NCBI GenBank assembly: GCA_025677835.1 | Contig: JAIXMR010000007.1 | Span: 372,001 to 436,000 of the forward strand | DNA from: Sporodiniella umbellata | Lineage: Eukaryota; Mucoromycota; Mucoromycetes; Mucorales; Rhizopodaceae | DNA length: 64,000 bases | Direction of reading: 5' to 3' | Shown here: positions 1 to 11,554 of the stretch, in pieces | Numbering within the stretch: position 1 is the stretch's first letter | How the letters are laid out: each line of letters begins with the position of its first letter | Notes under the pieces: model-generated | Databases searched by the model: none | What the model was told of the DNA's origin: nothing | What the model saw: only the letters and a program-made list of their open reading frames with translations | Made by a program: the position numbers and the translations under genes

Positions 1-2229
1 TCCAAATCATTAAAAGCGATCTGCTCAGACTGAACTCCGTAAAACTACTAGAAAAAATGTAACGGCCCCCACGGTCATGTGCTTTTACCCTTTAAAAAGT
101 AACCTTTTTGATTCGATGGGACGAAACCTTCTCCACATTTTCATATAATATTCCAGACCAGTACCGCTTTTTACCTTCAGATTTAATGCACTTTGCGTTC
201 AACATGCTTTTTTTTTTTTTTTTTTGCGGGGACAAAATCTCTTGTCAGAGCTTTTCATTCATTTGAGAAAAAAAAAGACGCGTTCTTAGAGAAAATCGAA
301 AAGAGTTTTGGTGCGGAAAAAAGAGCACACACTTACACAACAAAAGCTCTCTTTTTTTTTTTTTGTCGTTGTAGAAATCATCAATCAAAAGGTGGGATGA
401 TTTACAAAAACCGAAAGTTTTCAATAAAATGTATACGCCGTTTTAAAAGCTGGAGAACAAAGATGCTAGTGTAAGAAGTCTTGCTTGTTTTATTTTGAAA
501 CGTTACACTGTACAAGTATCTGCATTTAGCCCTTTCTTTTTTATTTTTAAAAGTAAAACATAGTCCAGTCATACTGTTCGTAATACGGGCATTTTAGAAA
601 ACAAAGTTATTAGTTTTGAGTTTGATGTCGTGTTCAAACGTCAAGAGTTTTGCCATAACAGGGTAAGCATTCTCAATCTATCTTTTTTTTTGTAGACACA
701 TTGATGATTAAGCAAAAAACTTTTTTTAAAAAAAAAAGACAGACATGGATTGTTATTGATAAGCATAGAGTTGAGCTAATGATTTTTCTTTGTTGACAAA
801 GGGCTATTTGTTATCGAAACAGCAATTTTTCGTGTTTGGTTTCTGGTAAAAGAAACTCTTGGAATCACTTTATAACCCATAAAATACTTTGCTGATTCAT
901 TTCATGAGCGACTCTTTTTTTCCAAAAACTTGTTGAGCAATTTCATATCAAAACTGGTGTCCCAATCTTCTGAGACTAGATAGATCAAAGAATTAGAACA
1001 TCCCTTCGGAATTTTTTCATTATTCCACCTACTGTCATGACAACAAAAGAAACTCTGAATTGTCCAATTCAATAAAAAAAAAAGGGGGAATGAAATTATT
1101 AAGCTCTTTATTTGATCGAGGACTTCTAAAGGGAGGTAACAATATAACTGTGGCTAAAATTGACGGAGACCAGTTTGTGTTTGTCTGCTTTTTGTTGAGA
1201 CAGACTATCTACATACTTGCTTTAATATAGTTACCTCTTTTCGGCTATATAAAACTAGTACTTGCAAAATATTTACCGAAACTTTTAACATAATACCTAG
1301 AATAAAAACTAATAACAATGAAAGCTCGAAAGCTCCCACATAAATTGAACAAGGGGTTTATTTTAGCTATATTGATGTGTCAGGAGATACAGTCTTTTAG
1401 AATTTTGAGATAGTGAAAAAACGCTATTGAAGACAGACATTACAATTGCCGGGTGGTTTATTTATGGTAGTAATGAAATGTAAGCGAAAAAAGTCTGATA
1501 CAACCCGTGTATGTTTTATTCCAAATGTAAGAGGACAATTAATGTTTGGCAATTCTATAAGCGTTTACACGTTTAGGAAGACCAATTCTTTCTTTGTGTA
1601 GGCACTGAGTGAAAATTAAAAAAAAAAGTTACTTTCTGGACAATCAAAAAAAACTTGTTCTTTGATCGGAATACTGAATAGAATTGTATTCTTTCACAAG
1701 TAATTTTCTATCTTGCCTGGTCAAATTGGGCTGTTTTAGTACCGTGTCTTTTGATTTAGCTCACCTTTATAAAAACGCTTTAATACCATAATATTAAAAA
1801 TCTATAAGAAGAGCTTTAATGTTTTACAGCACTCCCTCACTCTTATTTGAGCGAAAAAAAGCCATCATTTTTAATAACCAATTCATGGTCTATATGTACT
1901 GACAGATAATGTAGTAAATAGAAAATATTTATTGTAATTGAAAGGCAAGTTTTTGGAGGTCTAGTTTTGGACTAGAGTAGTGTTAGATTAAAGCCAGCGA
2001 AGCTTTGCCTCGACTCTCTTTATATACACACACACACATATATATAAATGTTTAAAATAAACATGAAATGTCTATGCTACACCAAAAAGTATGAAAATGC
2101 GTAACTTTTTATTGATTGGATAAGATTGTTTACTACAAAATGCAAACCACTATCCTTTTTTTTTTTTTTTTTTTTTTTTTACGTTTACTTTTTTATTTTA
2201 TTTTTTTCGAAAAGAAGCTACAGTCTTGA
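1..2229. other. AT-rich stretch without a recognised gene
   Basis: No reading frame here looks protein-like on either strand; the short frames consist of A/T-run translations. A (CA)n(TA)n tract lies at about 2025-2047 and a T run of about 23 at 2158-2180, just before the RhoGAP gene. It may hold the 3' part of a gene outside the window or only intergenic DNA. Confidence 0.6.
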
Positions 2230-3907
2230 ATGTCTAAAGCTACTTCGCTCTCAGTTAATAGTCCTGAATTTAAAGGGATTGCCGGCTTAAATATTATTTA
2301 TGAGGCTGGTAATAAATAGATTTCATTGCTTCCCCATTTTGTTGCCTTTCTGAAGTTCGTTTAGGCCTTGATTCTGAAAGTCGACCCATCTTGATTTTGT
2401 GTGCAGATAATCTCCCTGATCCAGACATTTATGATTATGACTTGATCTTATCGTAAGTTGAAAAGGTGAAGGTTGTTGTTTGGAAACTGCTGAATTGAGC
2501 TTCTTTTTTTTTTTTGTTTTGTTTTGTTTTGAAACTACTGTTACAGCTTTATTATGGCAAGATTGTATGTAATCCAAATTGAACAACGCGTATTTTATTT
2601 TCAAGAAAAATAACCTGTATGATTTAGAGATGAGTTTGTAATCAATGACTATGTAATGGTGTTTTTCTCTTCACCAGCAAGATTCAAGCCTGGTTGGTTC
2701 TGGTTATTGAGAGCCTACCGCTCTTTGGATAGAAAGTAAGGTACTCAGTCTTCCTTAGACACATACTCACCTAAAACCAGATACAAGAAGAATTTGAAAG
2801 CGTTATATGTAGTGCACCTCACAAGAATGTATCGATTTGTTTTTGATCTTGCGAATAGAATTATTAGGTAATCATCCTTGCCCACATCTAAGCAGACAAG
2901 TTAATTCGGATATAGTCCAAAATTTGCTCAGAAACTAAAGTATGTTTCAGCCCTGAGTCAACTTGCAACCTACATCAAGCTGGATCCGAAATTTGTATCC
3001 AAAAGGGTGGTTGATTATGACTCGCAGTTACCTAATTTGTATCAGGCACCTAGTCAGCCACGACGCAGTTTTGTACAGTCTTCCAACTCTTTAGCTTTCG
3101 GCCGTACGCTTGAGAGTCTTGTAGAAATTGAGAAAATAGAGGACAAGGACAACTATATACCAAGTGTCTTTCTTGGACTTACTGAACATATACGGAAACA
3201 TGGTAAGTATAAATAAAGTCAAGAACTTTTTTTAAAGAAAAAAACACAGGTATCGAAAAAGAGGGATTATTCCGAAAATCTCCTTCAAGCGAAGAGCTTC
3301 GTACTGCAAAAAAGGCTTTCAATCAAGGTAAACACTACTACAGAAAAATACTTGCAAATGAGACTGAAATGAGTTTAGGAGAAAAAGTCGATCTTAGCAA
3401 ATACGACGTTGATGTATCGGCAGCTTTATTAAAAGTATTTATTCGGGAAATTCCAAAACCATTGATAAACATGGCTTTCAGCGACCATATGGGAACGCTC
3501 CCAGGTAAAATAAAAAACCTGTCTGTTTTTTTTTTTTCTTCTTTCGAAAAGTAATATTTGTCATAGATGCCAGTATATGCTCTAAAGCTACTTTAGATAA
3601 AGTCAAAGAGGAACTAACAAAATATTATTCAGATAAGAGAATGTATTACAATCTTTTGAATTATCTTTGCAAGTTCCTTAAGGAAGTATCGGATCATTCA
3701 AACATAAACAGGATGAATGTACACAATCTATCCGTCGTTTTTACACCCAACATTGTAAGAACAGAAGAAACCGCTTCGAACGATTATGTAAACGTTCCTG
3801 ACAATCAACAATCCGCTTTGGAAAACGCCACTGTTTACATTGAGCAGATGCATCGAGGTATGGCTTTTGTTGAACTTTTAATTTCCAAGCACCAGGAGTT
3901 GTTTTGA
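2230..3907 (+). CDS. Sec14 (CRAL-TRIO)-RhoGAP protein, p50RhoGAP type
   Basis: Predicted GTPase-activating protein for Rho/Cdc42 GTPases, 403 aa when nine exons are joined: 2230-2308, 2365-2452, 2547-2564, 2628-2735, 2781-2867, 2916-3202, 3250-3327, 3379-3504, 3567-3907. Residues ~15-150 form a lipid-binding Sec14-like fold (SESRPILIL, NLPDPDIYDYDLILS, YKKNLKALYVVH), ordered as in animal p50RhoGAP. Residues ~200-400 are the RhoGAP domain with the arginine-finger segment EGLFRKSPSS, then LLKVFIREIPKPL and the NLSVVFTPN motif. The ATG at 2230 is the first in frame with the Sec14 segment. Exon 3 is only 18 bases. The gene lies 612 bases upstream of a PAK kinase on the same strand, another Rho-pathway protein. 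Family assignment is firm; the N-terminal splice sites are inferred from homology. Confidence 0.88.
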
Positions 3908-4480
3908 GATCCCCCCCTTTTTTTTTTTTATTTTTTTATTTTTACACCCAAAAGAATATTTTCATTTGTAATAAAAATGTATAAGAAAAACAGTAAGAAA
4001 AGTAACCAAGGAAGAATATTGCCCATATAAATGAGCGGTTATAAAAAGATATTTATTTGTTTAGATTTCGAGCTACAATGACTAAATTAGAAACACACGA
4101 CGAGTTCAGGAGCATCACAAAAAGAAAAAATTCCAAAAGGCATTCAAGTCACCTTTTCACCCGAGCTTTGACTTCACTGGTCAGTGTACAGACGGAGATA
4201 AAAATTAGTTCAAGAAATGTCTTACAAAAAGCCAAAAGTAGTAATAAAAGAAACGAGTTTTGAGCAAAATCACTATTTCCATCTTTTTTTTATTATTCTG
4301 CTTATTTCTTTTTTTTTTTTTTTTTTTTTTTTTAATACTTGAAAACAAACCTCCGTATAGCTCGACCTTCCTTTTTAAATAAAGCAACTTACTTGGACTA
4401 TCAGCCAAAAAAGATACAAAGCCCAATACCTTTGCTCGACTTTATTTTATTTTTAAAACAAAAATAGACACACACACACA

Positions 4481-4513
<33 letters not shown>

Positions 4514-4519
4514 AACGAA
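3908..4519. other. Spacer between RhoGAP and PAK genes
   Basis: Holds T runs, an (AG)n tract at about 4490-4513 directly before the PAK start codon, and a 61-codon open frame starting at about 4078 that is rich in Lys, Ser and Thr and resembles no family I know. I do not call that frame a gene. Confidence 0.5.
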
Positions 4520-5999
4520 ATGTCTTCACCAAGTAGTTCAACGGGAATTCATAGATCCTTTTCAAGTCATCTTCAAAAACTACATATACGCTCCTCAGAA
4601 AGTGCTCCAACCACGCCCAGTATTTTCTCCGAAAAGGATCAAGGTTTATTATCATTCTAAGCTAGCAGATAACTAAACAAAAAAAAAAAATGTGTAGGGC
4701 AATTGGGATCTACCGAGCCTATTGAGCCTATTACTTTACCTGCCAAGTCGAATTCATTCTTATCCAAAAAGCGATCCTCAAAACGTGAAGGCAAGAACTC
4801 TATGAGGAAGGGCAGCAGGAGTCATTCATCTTCACCACCCCTAAGTACTCAGAAACTTCAAATGAAATATTCAACACAGCCTTCAAGCCCGAAAACGGAG
4901 GATGCTTCTCAATTGCCTTTTAAAGATTTGCCTAGTGGTGCACTTGGGAAACCTAGAGACAGAACCACATTCAAAGGTGTCTTTGGGAAATTTGTGGGTG
5001 GTTTTAATGGTAATGTTTTATTTTAACAACACACATAAAGGTATAACTCACAAGACTGTCCTTAGAGCTACTCAACAAAGACAAACAAGCCAACGATCAA
5101 GAGAAAGAGATGGAAATATCCGGACCTTATAATGCAAAGCATGTGACACATGTTGGATTTGATTCTACTACAGGTGAATTTACTGGACTACCTCAAGAAT
5201 GGCATACACTACTTCAATACAGTGGTATTTCCAAACATGAACAATATCAGAATCCACAGGTTAGAGTTCTAATGGACTTTTTTTTTTTAAAAAAAAAAAA
5301 AAGCACATACCTACACGTATCCCATTGATTCTGACCCACATTGTGTATGATGTAGGCTGTTTTGGATGCGATTGGATTTTACAAGGAAAACATTGAGCAT
5401 GATGAATCTGTTTATCATAAAATGGAAAAAGCACATGCAACGAACGAAGCGATACATCCTATGCAGATAGACAAACCGTATGTTCCAATGTTGCCTGAAT
5501 ACAAGGTAAAGTTTTTTTTTTTAAGAAAAAGACTTTTGTATTTCTTATATGTGATCTATAGAAAAAAACAAGTTCCCCAGAAAAAGTGATGAAAGAGCAA
5601 AGTAAAGGATATAAAAAAAAAAAAAAAAAAAAAAGAGAGAGAGAGAGAGCTAAAAGAGGAGGGTTATATTCTATAGTATATCAACAGCACATGTATCAGA
5701 AACAAATACAACAACAACAGGAAAGATTCGTGTCAGAAACCAACCACCATCCTTCGGCCCATGCTGCACGAGATTACGATATCCAAAGAAAAGTAAGCGC
5801 CAAACAACGTGAGAAGCCGGAGATTCGAGCAGACCAGCCTCAGCTCACGGGCTCTCCTGGGACTGTCAAGCAACGTGTGAAGGAAAAGAAGCATACGATG
5901 AAAGATTCTGAAGTCATTGCGAAATTAAAGACGATCTGTATCGAAGCCAATCCTTCTTTGATTTACAAAAACATGAAAAAGATTGGTCAAGGGTAAGGA

Positions 6000-6037
<38 letters not shown>

Positions 6038-6936
6038 CTCTTGACTGATACAAACCAGAGCTTCTGGAGGTGTTTATATTGCCTATACGGACGGAAGTGA
6101 TTATCCTGTGGCCATCAAGCAGATGAATCTTGAACAACAACCCAAGAAGGAATTGATCATCAACGAGATCCTGGTGATGAAAGAATCCCAACACAAGAAC
6201 ATTGTGAACTTTATCGATTCCTATCTTTGGCGGGGAGATCTCTGGGTGATTATGGAATACATGGAAGGTGGATCGTTAACGGATGTGGTGACGAACAATA
6301 TGATGATGGAAGGACAGATTGCGGCTGTTTGTCTGGAGGTACTCGAAGGTCTTCAACACCTGCATTCGAACGGTGTGATCCATCGCGATATCAAGAGTGA
6401 TAATATCCTGTTGAGTCCTTATGGCGAGATCAAGCTGAGTAAGTGTTTCTGTTGGTGTTCATCCACTCACTCCTTTTTTTTTTTTTTTTTTTACATGTAC
6501 AGCCGATTTTGGTTTCTGTGCCCAACTGAATGAGATGCAATCGAAACGTACGACGATGGTTGGCACACCTTACTGGATGGCACCAGAAGTAGTTACCCGA
6601 AAAGAATATGGATCCAAAGTGGATATCTGGTCCTTGGGCATCATGGCTATCGAGATGGTAGAAGGGGAACCTCCCTATCTGAACGAAAACCCACTTCGGG
6701 CGCTTTATCTCATAGCCAACAATGGAACACCCAAATTACAAAATCCTGAAGCACTCTCACCTGTCTTTCGTGACTTTTTGAAAAAGTGCCTCCAAGTCGA
6801 TGTGGACCTTAGACCTTCTGCTGCTGAAATACTTCAACATCCTTTCTTAGAACTCGCTGACCCTCTTCCTTCTTTAGGTCCCTTGATCAGAGCAGCACGT
6901 GAAGCAGCGCGTGAAGCTTCTAGAAGAGATGGCTAA
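4520..6936 (+). CDS. p21-activated protein kinase (PAK/Ste20 family)
   Basis: Serine/threonine kinase activated by GTP-loaded Cdc42/Rac; it acts in polarity, actin and MAPK signalling. Eight exons (4520-4643, 4698-5009, 5066-5259, 5356-5505, 5562-5601, 5677-5992, 6059-6438, 6503-6936) give 649 aa. A Ser/Lys-rich N-terminus is followed by a CRIB/PBD ([15 protein letters not shown], then [11 protein letters not shown], about residues 165-200), a Gln-rich linker and a C-terminal kinase domain. The kinase shows the Gly loop IGQGASGGVY, VAIK lysine, HRDIKSDN catalytic loop, DFG (split by the last intron) and GTPYWMAPE activation segment, so it should be active. No PH domain is visible, so it is closer to Pak1/Shk1/Ste20 than Cla4. 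Intron 6 is largely (TA)n. Confidence 0.93.
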
Positions 6937-7010
6937 ACACACACATACATACACACACACACACACACACATATATATAGATGTATGTATACATACATAC
7001 ATCTATACAC
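6937..7010. repeat. (CA)n/(TA)n/(CATA)n microsatellite
   Basis: Starts directly after the PAK stop codon: alternating CA, then ATAT, then repeated ATGTATACATAC. It probably lies in the 3' UTR. Confidence 0.8.
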
Positions 7011-7186
7011 GGTATATACACACATTGACACATTGACATCCAAAGAAAATTCTTTCACCCCGCGCGCGCCCCATTTTCTGAAATAAAAAATAAAAAAAAT
7101 AAAAAAATAAAAACAAAAATGGGTGAATCCACACACACGGCTAGCTTGACTCTTTTTATTATTATTATTTATTTGTGGAAAAGGCC

Positions 7187-7972
7187 ATGGGATTAGAAGA
7201 GGGGTGTTTTTTAGCAGAGGTAGGATGGACTTTCTTGAGGGTGTTATTTTAACTGTTGAATAGTTTGAACAAGTATTTGGGTCGATGGAAGGGAGTGGCT
7301 CGAATAGAAAAGTATGAAATGAAGAAGAAAAGACGTGTATTCTGATGCTGTTAGTCTAGCCAGCCTTTGTGCGACAATATATTTGATGTCCAACGTAATG
7401 AACTGTTTGAAGTGTTGGACAGTTTAAGGCTTGCGTTTTGGAACCCTGGGACGATGCCGTCTGGGCAGGTGAGGCTAGGCGAGGTGGAGTCAGTGAAAGA
7501 AGAAATGGTAGATGAAGAAAGAGCAGTGAATCGAGCTCTGTCCGGCGACAATGAAATGGTAGATGAAGAAAGAGCAGTGAATCGAGCTCTGTCCGGTGAC
7601 AATGAAATGGTAGATGAAGAAAGAGCAGTGAAGCGACGTCTGTCGATCGCCACTGAAGAACCACCCTTGAAGAAAAGCAAAGGGTCACCGATCAAAACGA
7701 TGGACCTTTGGCATCATAAAGTCAGTCTCCTTCGACTTTTACAGGCCAAGGGTTGCGACGAAGAAAGAGTTTTACAACGCCTGTGGGCAATCCAAGATCA
7801 AATCACTCTGAGCGATCAACGAATTCACTTTATAAACTATTTTAAACCCGTTGCGGAAAAAACAAGGCGGCAGAACGTTTTGGACGGATTGAATAAAATG
7901 GGTTTGGGGAATTGTTATTATTATTATTATTATTATTGTGATGATGATGATCATTTTTTTGTGGGCTTTTGA
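7187..7972 (+). CDS. Uncharacterised protein with three 17-residue repeats
   Basis: I do not recognise this protein. Exon 1 (7187-7219, MGLEEGCFLAE) joins exon 2 (7364-7972) in phase through a GTAGG...CCAG intron, giving 213 aa; exon 2 alone has no ATG before codon ~30. The middle holds a 51-base unit repeated almost three times (7502-7654), encoding EMVDEERAVNRALSGDN. It is followed by a basic LKKSKG patch that could be a nuclear signal, then a predicted helical segment (LLRLLQAKGCDEERVLQRLW). The C-terminus runs into a (TTA)n tract coding for seven Tyr and an Asp run. Its last 22 bases overlap the convergent gene on the other strand. Coding status is supported by the kept frame across the repeats, but no homology was recognised. 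Confidence 0.5.
7502..7654 (+). repeat. 51-bp tandem repeat, about 3 copies
   Basis: Unit starts at 7502, 7553 and 7604. The first two copies differ by one base and the third diverges at its end. The period is a multiple of three and keeps the coding frame. Confidence 0.9.
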
Positions 7973-9090
7973 GAGAATTCCTCCGTGGGCATTGAAGTGG
8001 GTAAGGAAGGGCTCTTGCTAATGCTGACAAGCGAATCACGAGCAAGGTCTGGCTGGGTTGGGAATGAATGGAGATAAGGCCTGGTGCCGATATCGACCAT
8101 AGCAGGATTGGAAGTATTGGGAAGGGAAGCGATGGCCTGAAGGGTGGTGACAGACTGTCGGCTGAAAGCAGTAGCCTGACCAGGGGCCAGATGGCGACGG
8201 ATTTGTTCTCGGTCGATAATAAAAGAATTGGACTTGGGTGAGATGGCCCGTCTGGGTTCTATCACTGCCGTTGTGGTTTTTGTGTGAGGGGTATGGGCTG
8301 CCTCTGCGTCATCCTCGGCCGATGAGCGACTACTGCTTTCAGAAGTGGTTGTAGAAGGGATATCGAGATGAGACACGCTGGGATCGGACAGGGTGCTCTC
8401 ATGAGGACTGAGTAACATGGAAGATACGTCTGTGTTTGAAACCGAGGCCTCGGGTGGTGCTTCTGCTGAAGAGGGCTCTTCTAATGGGTGTTGTCTGATC
8501 CATAGGCGCTGCCTTTGTCGGGATTGTTCAAACATGCAGAACCAGTTGGCAGGAAGCGTGGTTTTAAGATACCGACTCCAGAGATGGATAGGCGGATTTC
8601 CATGCTCATCAAATGCACTATACACATCAAAATCTCCTGGCAGTTGTCTAAACTCTCGTCAGCCTGAGTTATTATCCTGCCCATCTTCTACTTACCTCGT
8701 TTCTGACCACCGCATCGGTTCTAATTCAGACCCTGTCATAGATTCGGATTAGCCTCTCTCCAAGAGAGACAAAAAAAAAAATTTTTTTCTTTTTTTTCTT
8801 ACGAAGAATCGAAAAACAGCACATATCGTCGTTCCAACCTATTATTCTCTCATGCTTGAATACTTTCCTATCAGCTGTTTTTTTTTTTTTTTTTTTTTTT
8901 TACCTTCGAAAAGAGCCAGACTGACCTGCTTTATCTTGATAATGTAAAGTGCGCCTTGTTCCAGTTGATCGTAGGCAATCATTGAAAAAGGTTCGTTGGT
9001 ATCTGTGCTACTCTTTTCAGAAACAGCTGGAGAAGTGCTTTTGGTGAATCTTCTTGAGGAAGTAGGTCGTGAATGAGCGCTTTCTGACAT
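7951..9090 (-). CDS. Uncharacterised Ser-rich protein
   Basis: Function unknown. Three exons on the minus strand, 9090-8904, 8732-8696 and 8647-7951, give 306 aa. The N-terminal ~30 residues are Ser/Thr/Arg-rich. A compact, probably folded part follows (residues ~35-125) with MIAYDQLEQGALYIIKIKQ, then a segment DFDVYSAFDEHGNPPIHLWS and a Trp-rich stretch ending RLWIRQHP. The remaining ~180 residues are low complexity, Ser/Pro/Thr-rich, with REQIRRHLAPGQ near the middle. The 37-base second exon was chosen because only the acceptor before 8732 and the acceptor before 8647 keep the frame open. The 3' end overlaps the convergent gene at 7951-7972. Probably real because of the long open third exon and in-phase joins. 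Confidence 0.6.
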
Positions 9091-10279
9091 ATCGACTGTA
9101 TTTTTTTTGGGTGGGGGGGGGAATATATAAAAGGAAAGACTGTTTCGTTCTGTTAGACAAGTGTTTTGTTTGTCAAATAAATTAAATACACAAAATAAAA
9201 AATAAAAAAATAAAAAAAATGCTTGAATAGTTTTGAAAGAAGAATGAATTTATTTCTTTTTTATTTCACTTCCTTCTTAAATGTTACACATACGTTGTGC
9301 ACTGCAGTAGGCGCCTAATGGCGTAAACGTGAACGCTTTTCGTGTGACAGGAAAGAAATTAAAGAAAAAAGCACAGCCTATTTTAATTTCTGTTTTCTTT
9401 TTCTTTTTTAATTTTCCTTTGTTATTTCTCTTTTTTAGGGGAGTTTTCTAATTATTTTTATATTTTTTTGTATTTTTTTATATATATTTTTTTTTTTTTG
9501 CTGTAAACATAGATGCTCTATGCGCATTAGGATAAAGTCTGCTTTAAAATAGATGCTGGCGATCAGTGTCTTGGGTCACCTTTTCAAGGCGCTTTACGTT
9601 GCACGGTCCCTGGAGGGATTATCTACCTCATCGATAATACTGAGAATAGCATTTTCAATGTTTGTTCATTGAGAAAAAACACGTTCTTTTTTGTTCGTCA
9701 TAAAGTTTCCTTTTTTTTTAAAGCACCGTGACGCATGGTTTCTCTTTTTTCTTTCTCGTTTGGTGTAACTTGTGCTTTTGTTAATATGTCATTTATAAAA
9801 AAAAAAGCACATATATATATATATGTATGCTTGACTTGATATAAAAAGAAAACACCCAATAAAGAAAAAGATAAAATAAACCTCGAATGATTCATTCAAT
9901 CCACCTCTTCTGGATGACAGCAAACCTGTACAACGCATTCTATCTGTGATCCAAACGTGAGCCGCGTTACCCACGTTGTTTATCGGCTTTGTTGACCAAA
10001 AAGGATGGAACTAAAAACAGTGACTGGAGTATCCTCAGCCATGTTATTTTTTTTTTTTTTTTTTTCTGAGATGGAAAGCCCACCGCTTCGGTTCACAAGC
10101 CGCGGTTTCTTTTTTTCAGGGTCGAACCAGGGTAGGATTCGATTGGTGGTGAAGATCTCCTAGAGTGAGGAATGAATCTGAGTCGTGGTTTTTAAGACAC
10201 CGATACAAGTCAGGTCAAGATGCGCAGAAAAGAGTTTCCCTTTTTACCTTTCTTTTTATTATTTTGTCTATGAGAGAGT
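9091..10279. other. Intergenic region, divergent promoters
   Basis: No convincing gene. AT-rich with T runs (9487-9500, 10048-10065), a short (TA)n tract at 9811-9824 and a C run near 9112-9120. A somewhat less AT-rich patch at 9530-9640 and another at 10080-10190 do not translate into anything recognisable. Confidence 0.5.
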
Positions 10280-11449
10280 ATGGGGTATGAATGGATACTG
10301 TTGGCCAGCGTACTTCCTGCGCTTCTGTTTATGGTGATTTCGATACCTGTGAAAGAAAGAAGATGGGCCCAGGAAGGAGTGTTGGGCTTATTATGGATGC
10401 TAGGATTGGGCGTGCCCCTCTGGTATGCGGGCAAGGTGGGGTTTGTGGCCCAGATGTCAAGCGCGGTATGGTCCTGGGGTACGGGCATGAAGATGGGTGT
10501 TTGGCTGTTTTCGATGACGATGGAAGAAAGAAGACAGCTTCCGTTTGTGCTGACGGTGTTGTCCTGGCGTTCAGAACGACAGGCGGGTCAGGCACGAGCG
10601 ATTTGTTTGGGGGATTTTGTGTGGGATATGATTCACCATGTGGCCTGGACAGATCTGACCGAGAGTTTGATCCATGCGAGTAATGTGCAGTTACCGGTGC
10701 GGATGTTATCGGCCTTTTGTGCACGCTATCTGGGCTTGGGGACCATGCCTGCCGACTTTCGCTTTAGCCTAGGGGATGGACTTCAGAGCACAGCCACCTG
10801 CTGTCTGTTTGCAGTCTACCTTCAGAAACAGATGGAATTGACCTACGACGCGTTCATGATCCTGTTTGTCCTGCTTCATCGTGCGTTGCGTCCAGGTCAG
10901 GCCCAAGCCTTTGTCGAAGGCATGATTCGAATGCCTGCTGCCTTTGATCATCCTTGGTCTGCCCATTCCCTACGTGACTTCTGGGGCAGGCGATGGCATA
11001 CTTACTATAACGAATGCTTCTATCGCCTGGGCTATCAACCCATCCGAACCCTCTATCGCCTCCTCCGTGGCCCTCAGGCTTCTCCACCGCGTGGCTTGCC
11101 CGCCCTCGCCGTCTTTACCATGTCCGGCATCATGCACGAATACTTTCTCTATGCCGCCAATGGCCCTCACACCTACTTTGCCGGTACGCCTCTCCCGCGC
11201 GGTGGCTTCCAACTCGTCTTTTTCCTCAGCCAAATGCTCTTTATTGCCATCAGCGACCGTTACATTCCACACGGTCGACCTCAAACCTTGTTTGCCTTCT
11301 TGGCGATGCTCTTGACTTGCCATCTGTTTGTGGTACCTTACTTTATGTGTAATTACTTGATCATGCCACGTCTTTCGTTCATTCGAATCGTTCATCATCT
11401 CTCCCAGGGCAGGTTTTGCCTTTTGGATGCCATCGATACTGTCACGTGA
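10280..11449 (+). CDS. MBOAT-family acyltransferase, wax-synthase-like
   Basis: Predicted ER membrane O-acyltransferase of the wax-synthase-like MBOAT group, which joins acyl-CoA to an alcohol; the substrate here is unknown. A single uninterrupted exon of 389 codons begins with MGYEWILLASVLPALLF and has about 8 hydrophobic segments. The group signature is seen as DFWGRRWHTYYNECFYRLGY (about residues 235-254) and, further on, AVFTMSGIMHEYFLY, which contains the histidine expected at the MBOAT active site. Its codon usage is clearly more GC-rich than the flanking DNA, and it lacks introns unlike nearly all neighbours, which may mean high expression or a retro-copied or transferred origin. Domain call is good; biochemical role is inferred. 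Confidence 0.8.
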   Translation: MGYEWILLASVLPALLFMVISIPVKERRWAQEGVLGLLWMLGLGVPLWYAGKVGFVAQMSSAVWSWGTGMKMGVWLFSMTMEERRQLPFVLTVLSWRSERQAGQARAICLGDFVWDMIHHVAWTDLTESLIHASNVQLPVRMLSAFCARYLGLGTMPADFRFSLGDGLQSTATCCLFAVYLQKQMELTYDAFMILFVLLHRALRPGQAQAFVEGMIRMPAAFDHPWSAHSLRDFWGRRWHTYYNECFYRLGYQPIRTLYRLLRGPQASPPRGLPALAVFTMSGIMHEYFLYAANGPHTYFAGTPLPRGGFQLVFFLSQMLFIAISDRYIPHGRPQTLFAFLAMLLTCHLFVVPYFMCNYLIMPRLSFIRIVHHLSQGRFCLLDAIDTVT

Positions 11450-11469
11450 AGGGGTGGCTCATTTTTTCT

Positions 11470-11543
11470 CTACCTATTTTTTTTTTTTTTTTTTTTTTTT
11501 TTTTCTCTCTTTTCTCTCTTTTTTTTTTTTTTTTTTTTTTTTT
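11470..11543. repeat. Long poly-T/poly-CT tract
   Basis: Two T runs of more than 20 bases separated by CTCTCTTTTCTCTC, ending 12 bases before the RpiA start codon. It forms the core promoter and 5' UTR of the next gene. Confidence 0.8.
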
Positions 11544-11554
11544 GCATCAATAAA

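Noticed and set aside
193..474. Open frame of 93 codons with Phe runs
   Set aside because: It is built from T-run translation and shows no domain or start context; many similar frames at A/T runs were dropped for the same reason.
7351..7695. Minus-strand frame with SLSPDRARFTALSSS repeats
   Set aside because: Antisense of the 51-bp repeat; the plus-strand frame has a spliced ATG exon in phase and a more protein-like remainder.
10100..10135. tRNA-like GGTCGAACC / GATTCGATT strings
   Set aside because: No matching acceptor stem, anticodon arm or box A could be laid out around them; no tRNA was found anywhere by eye.
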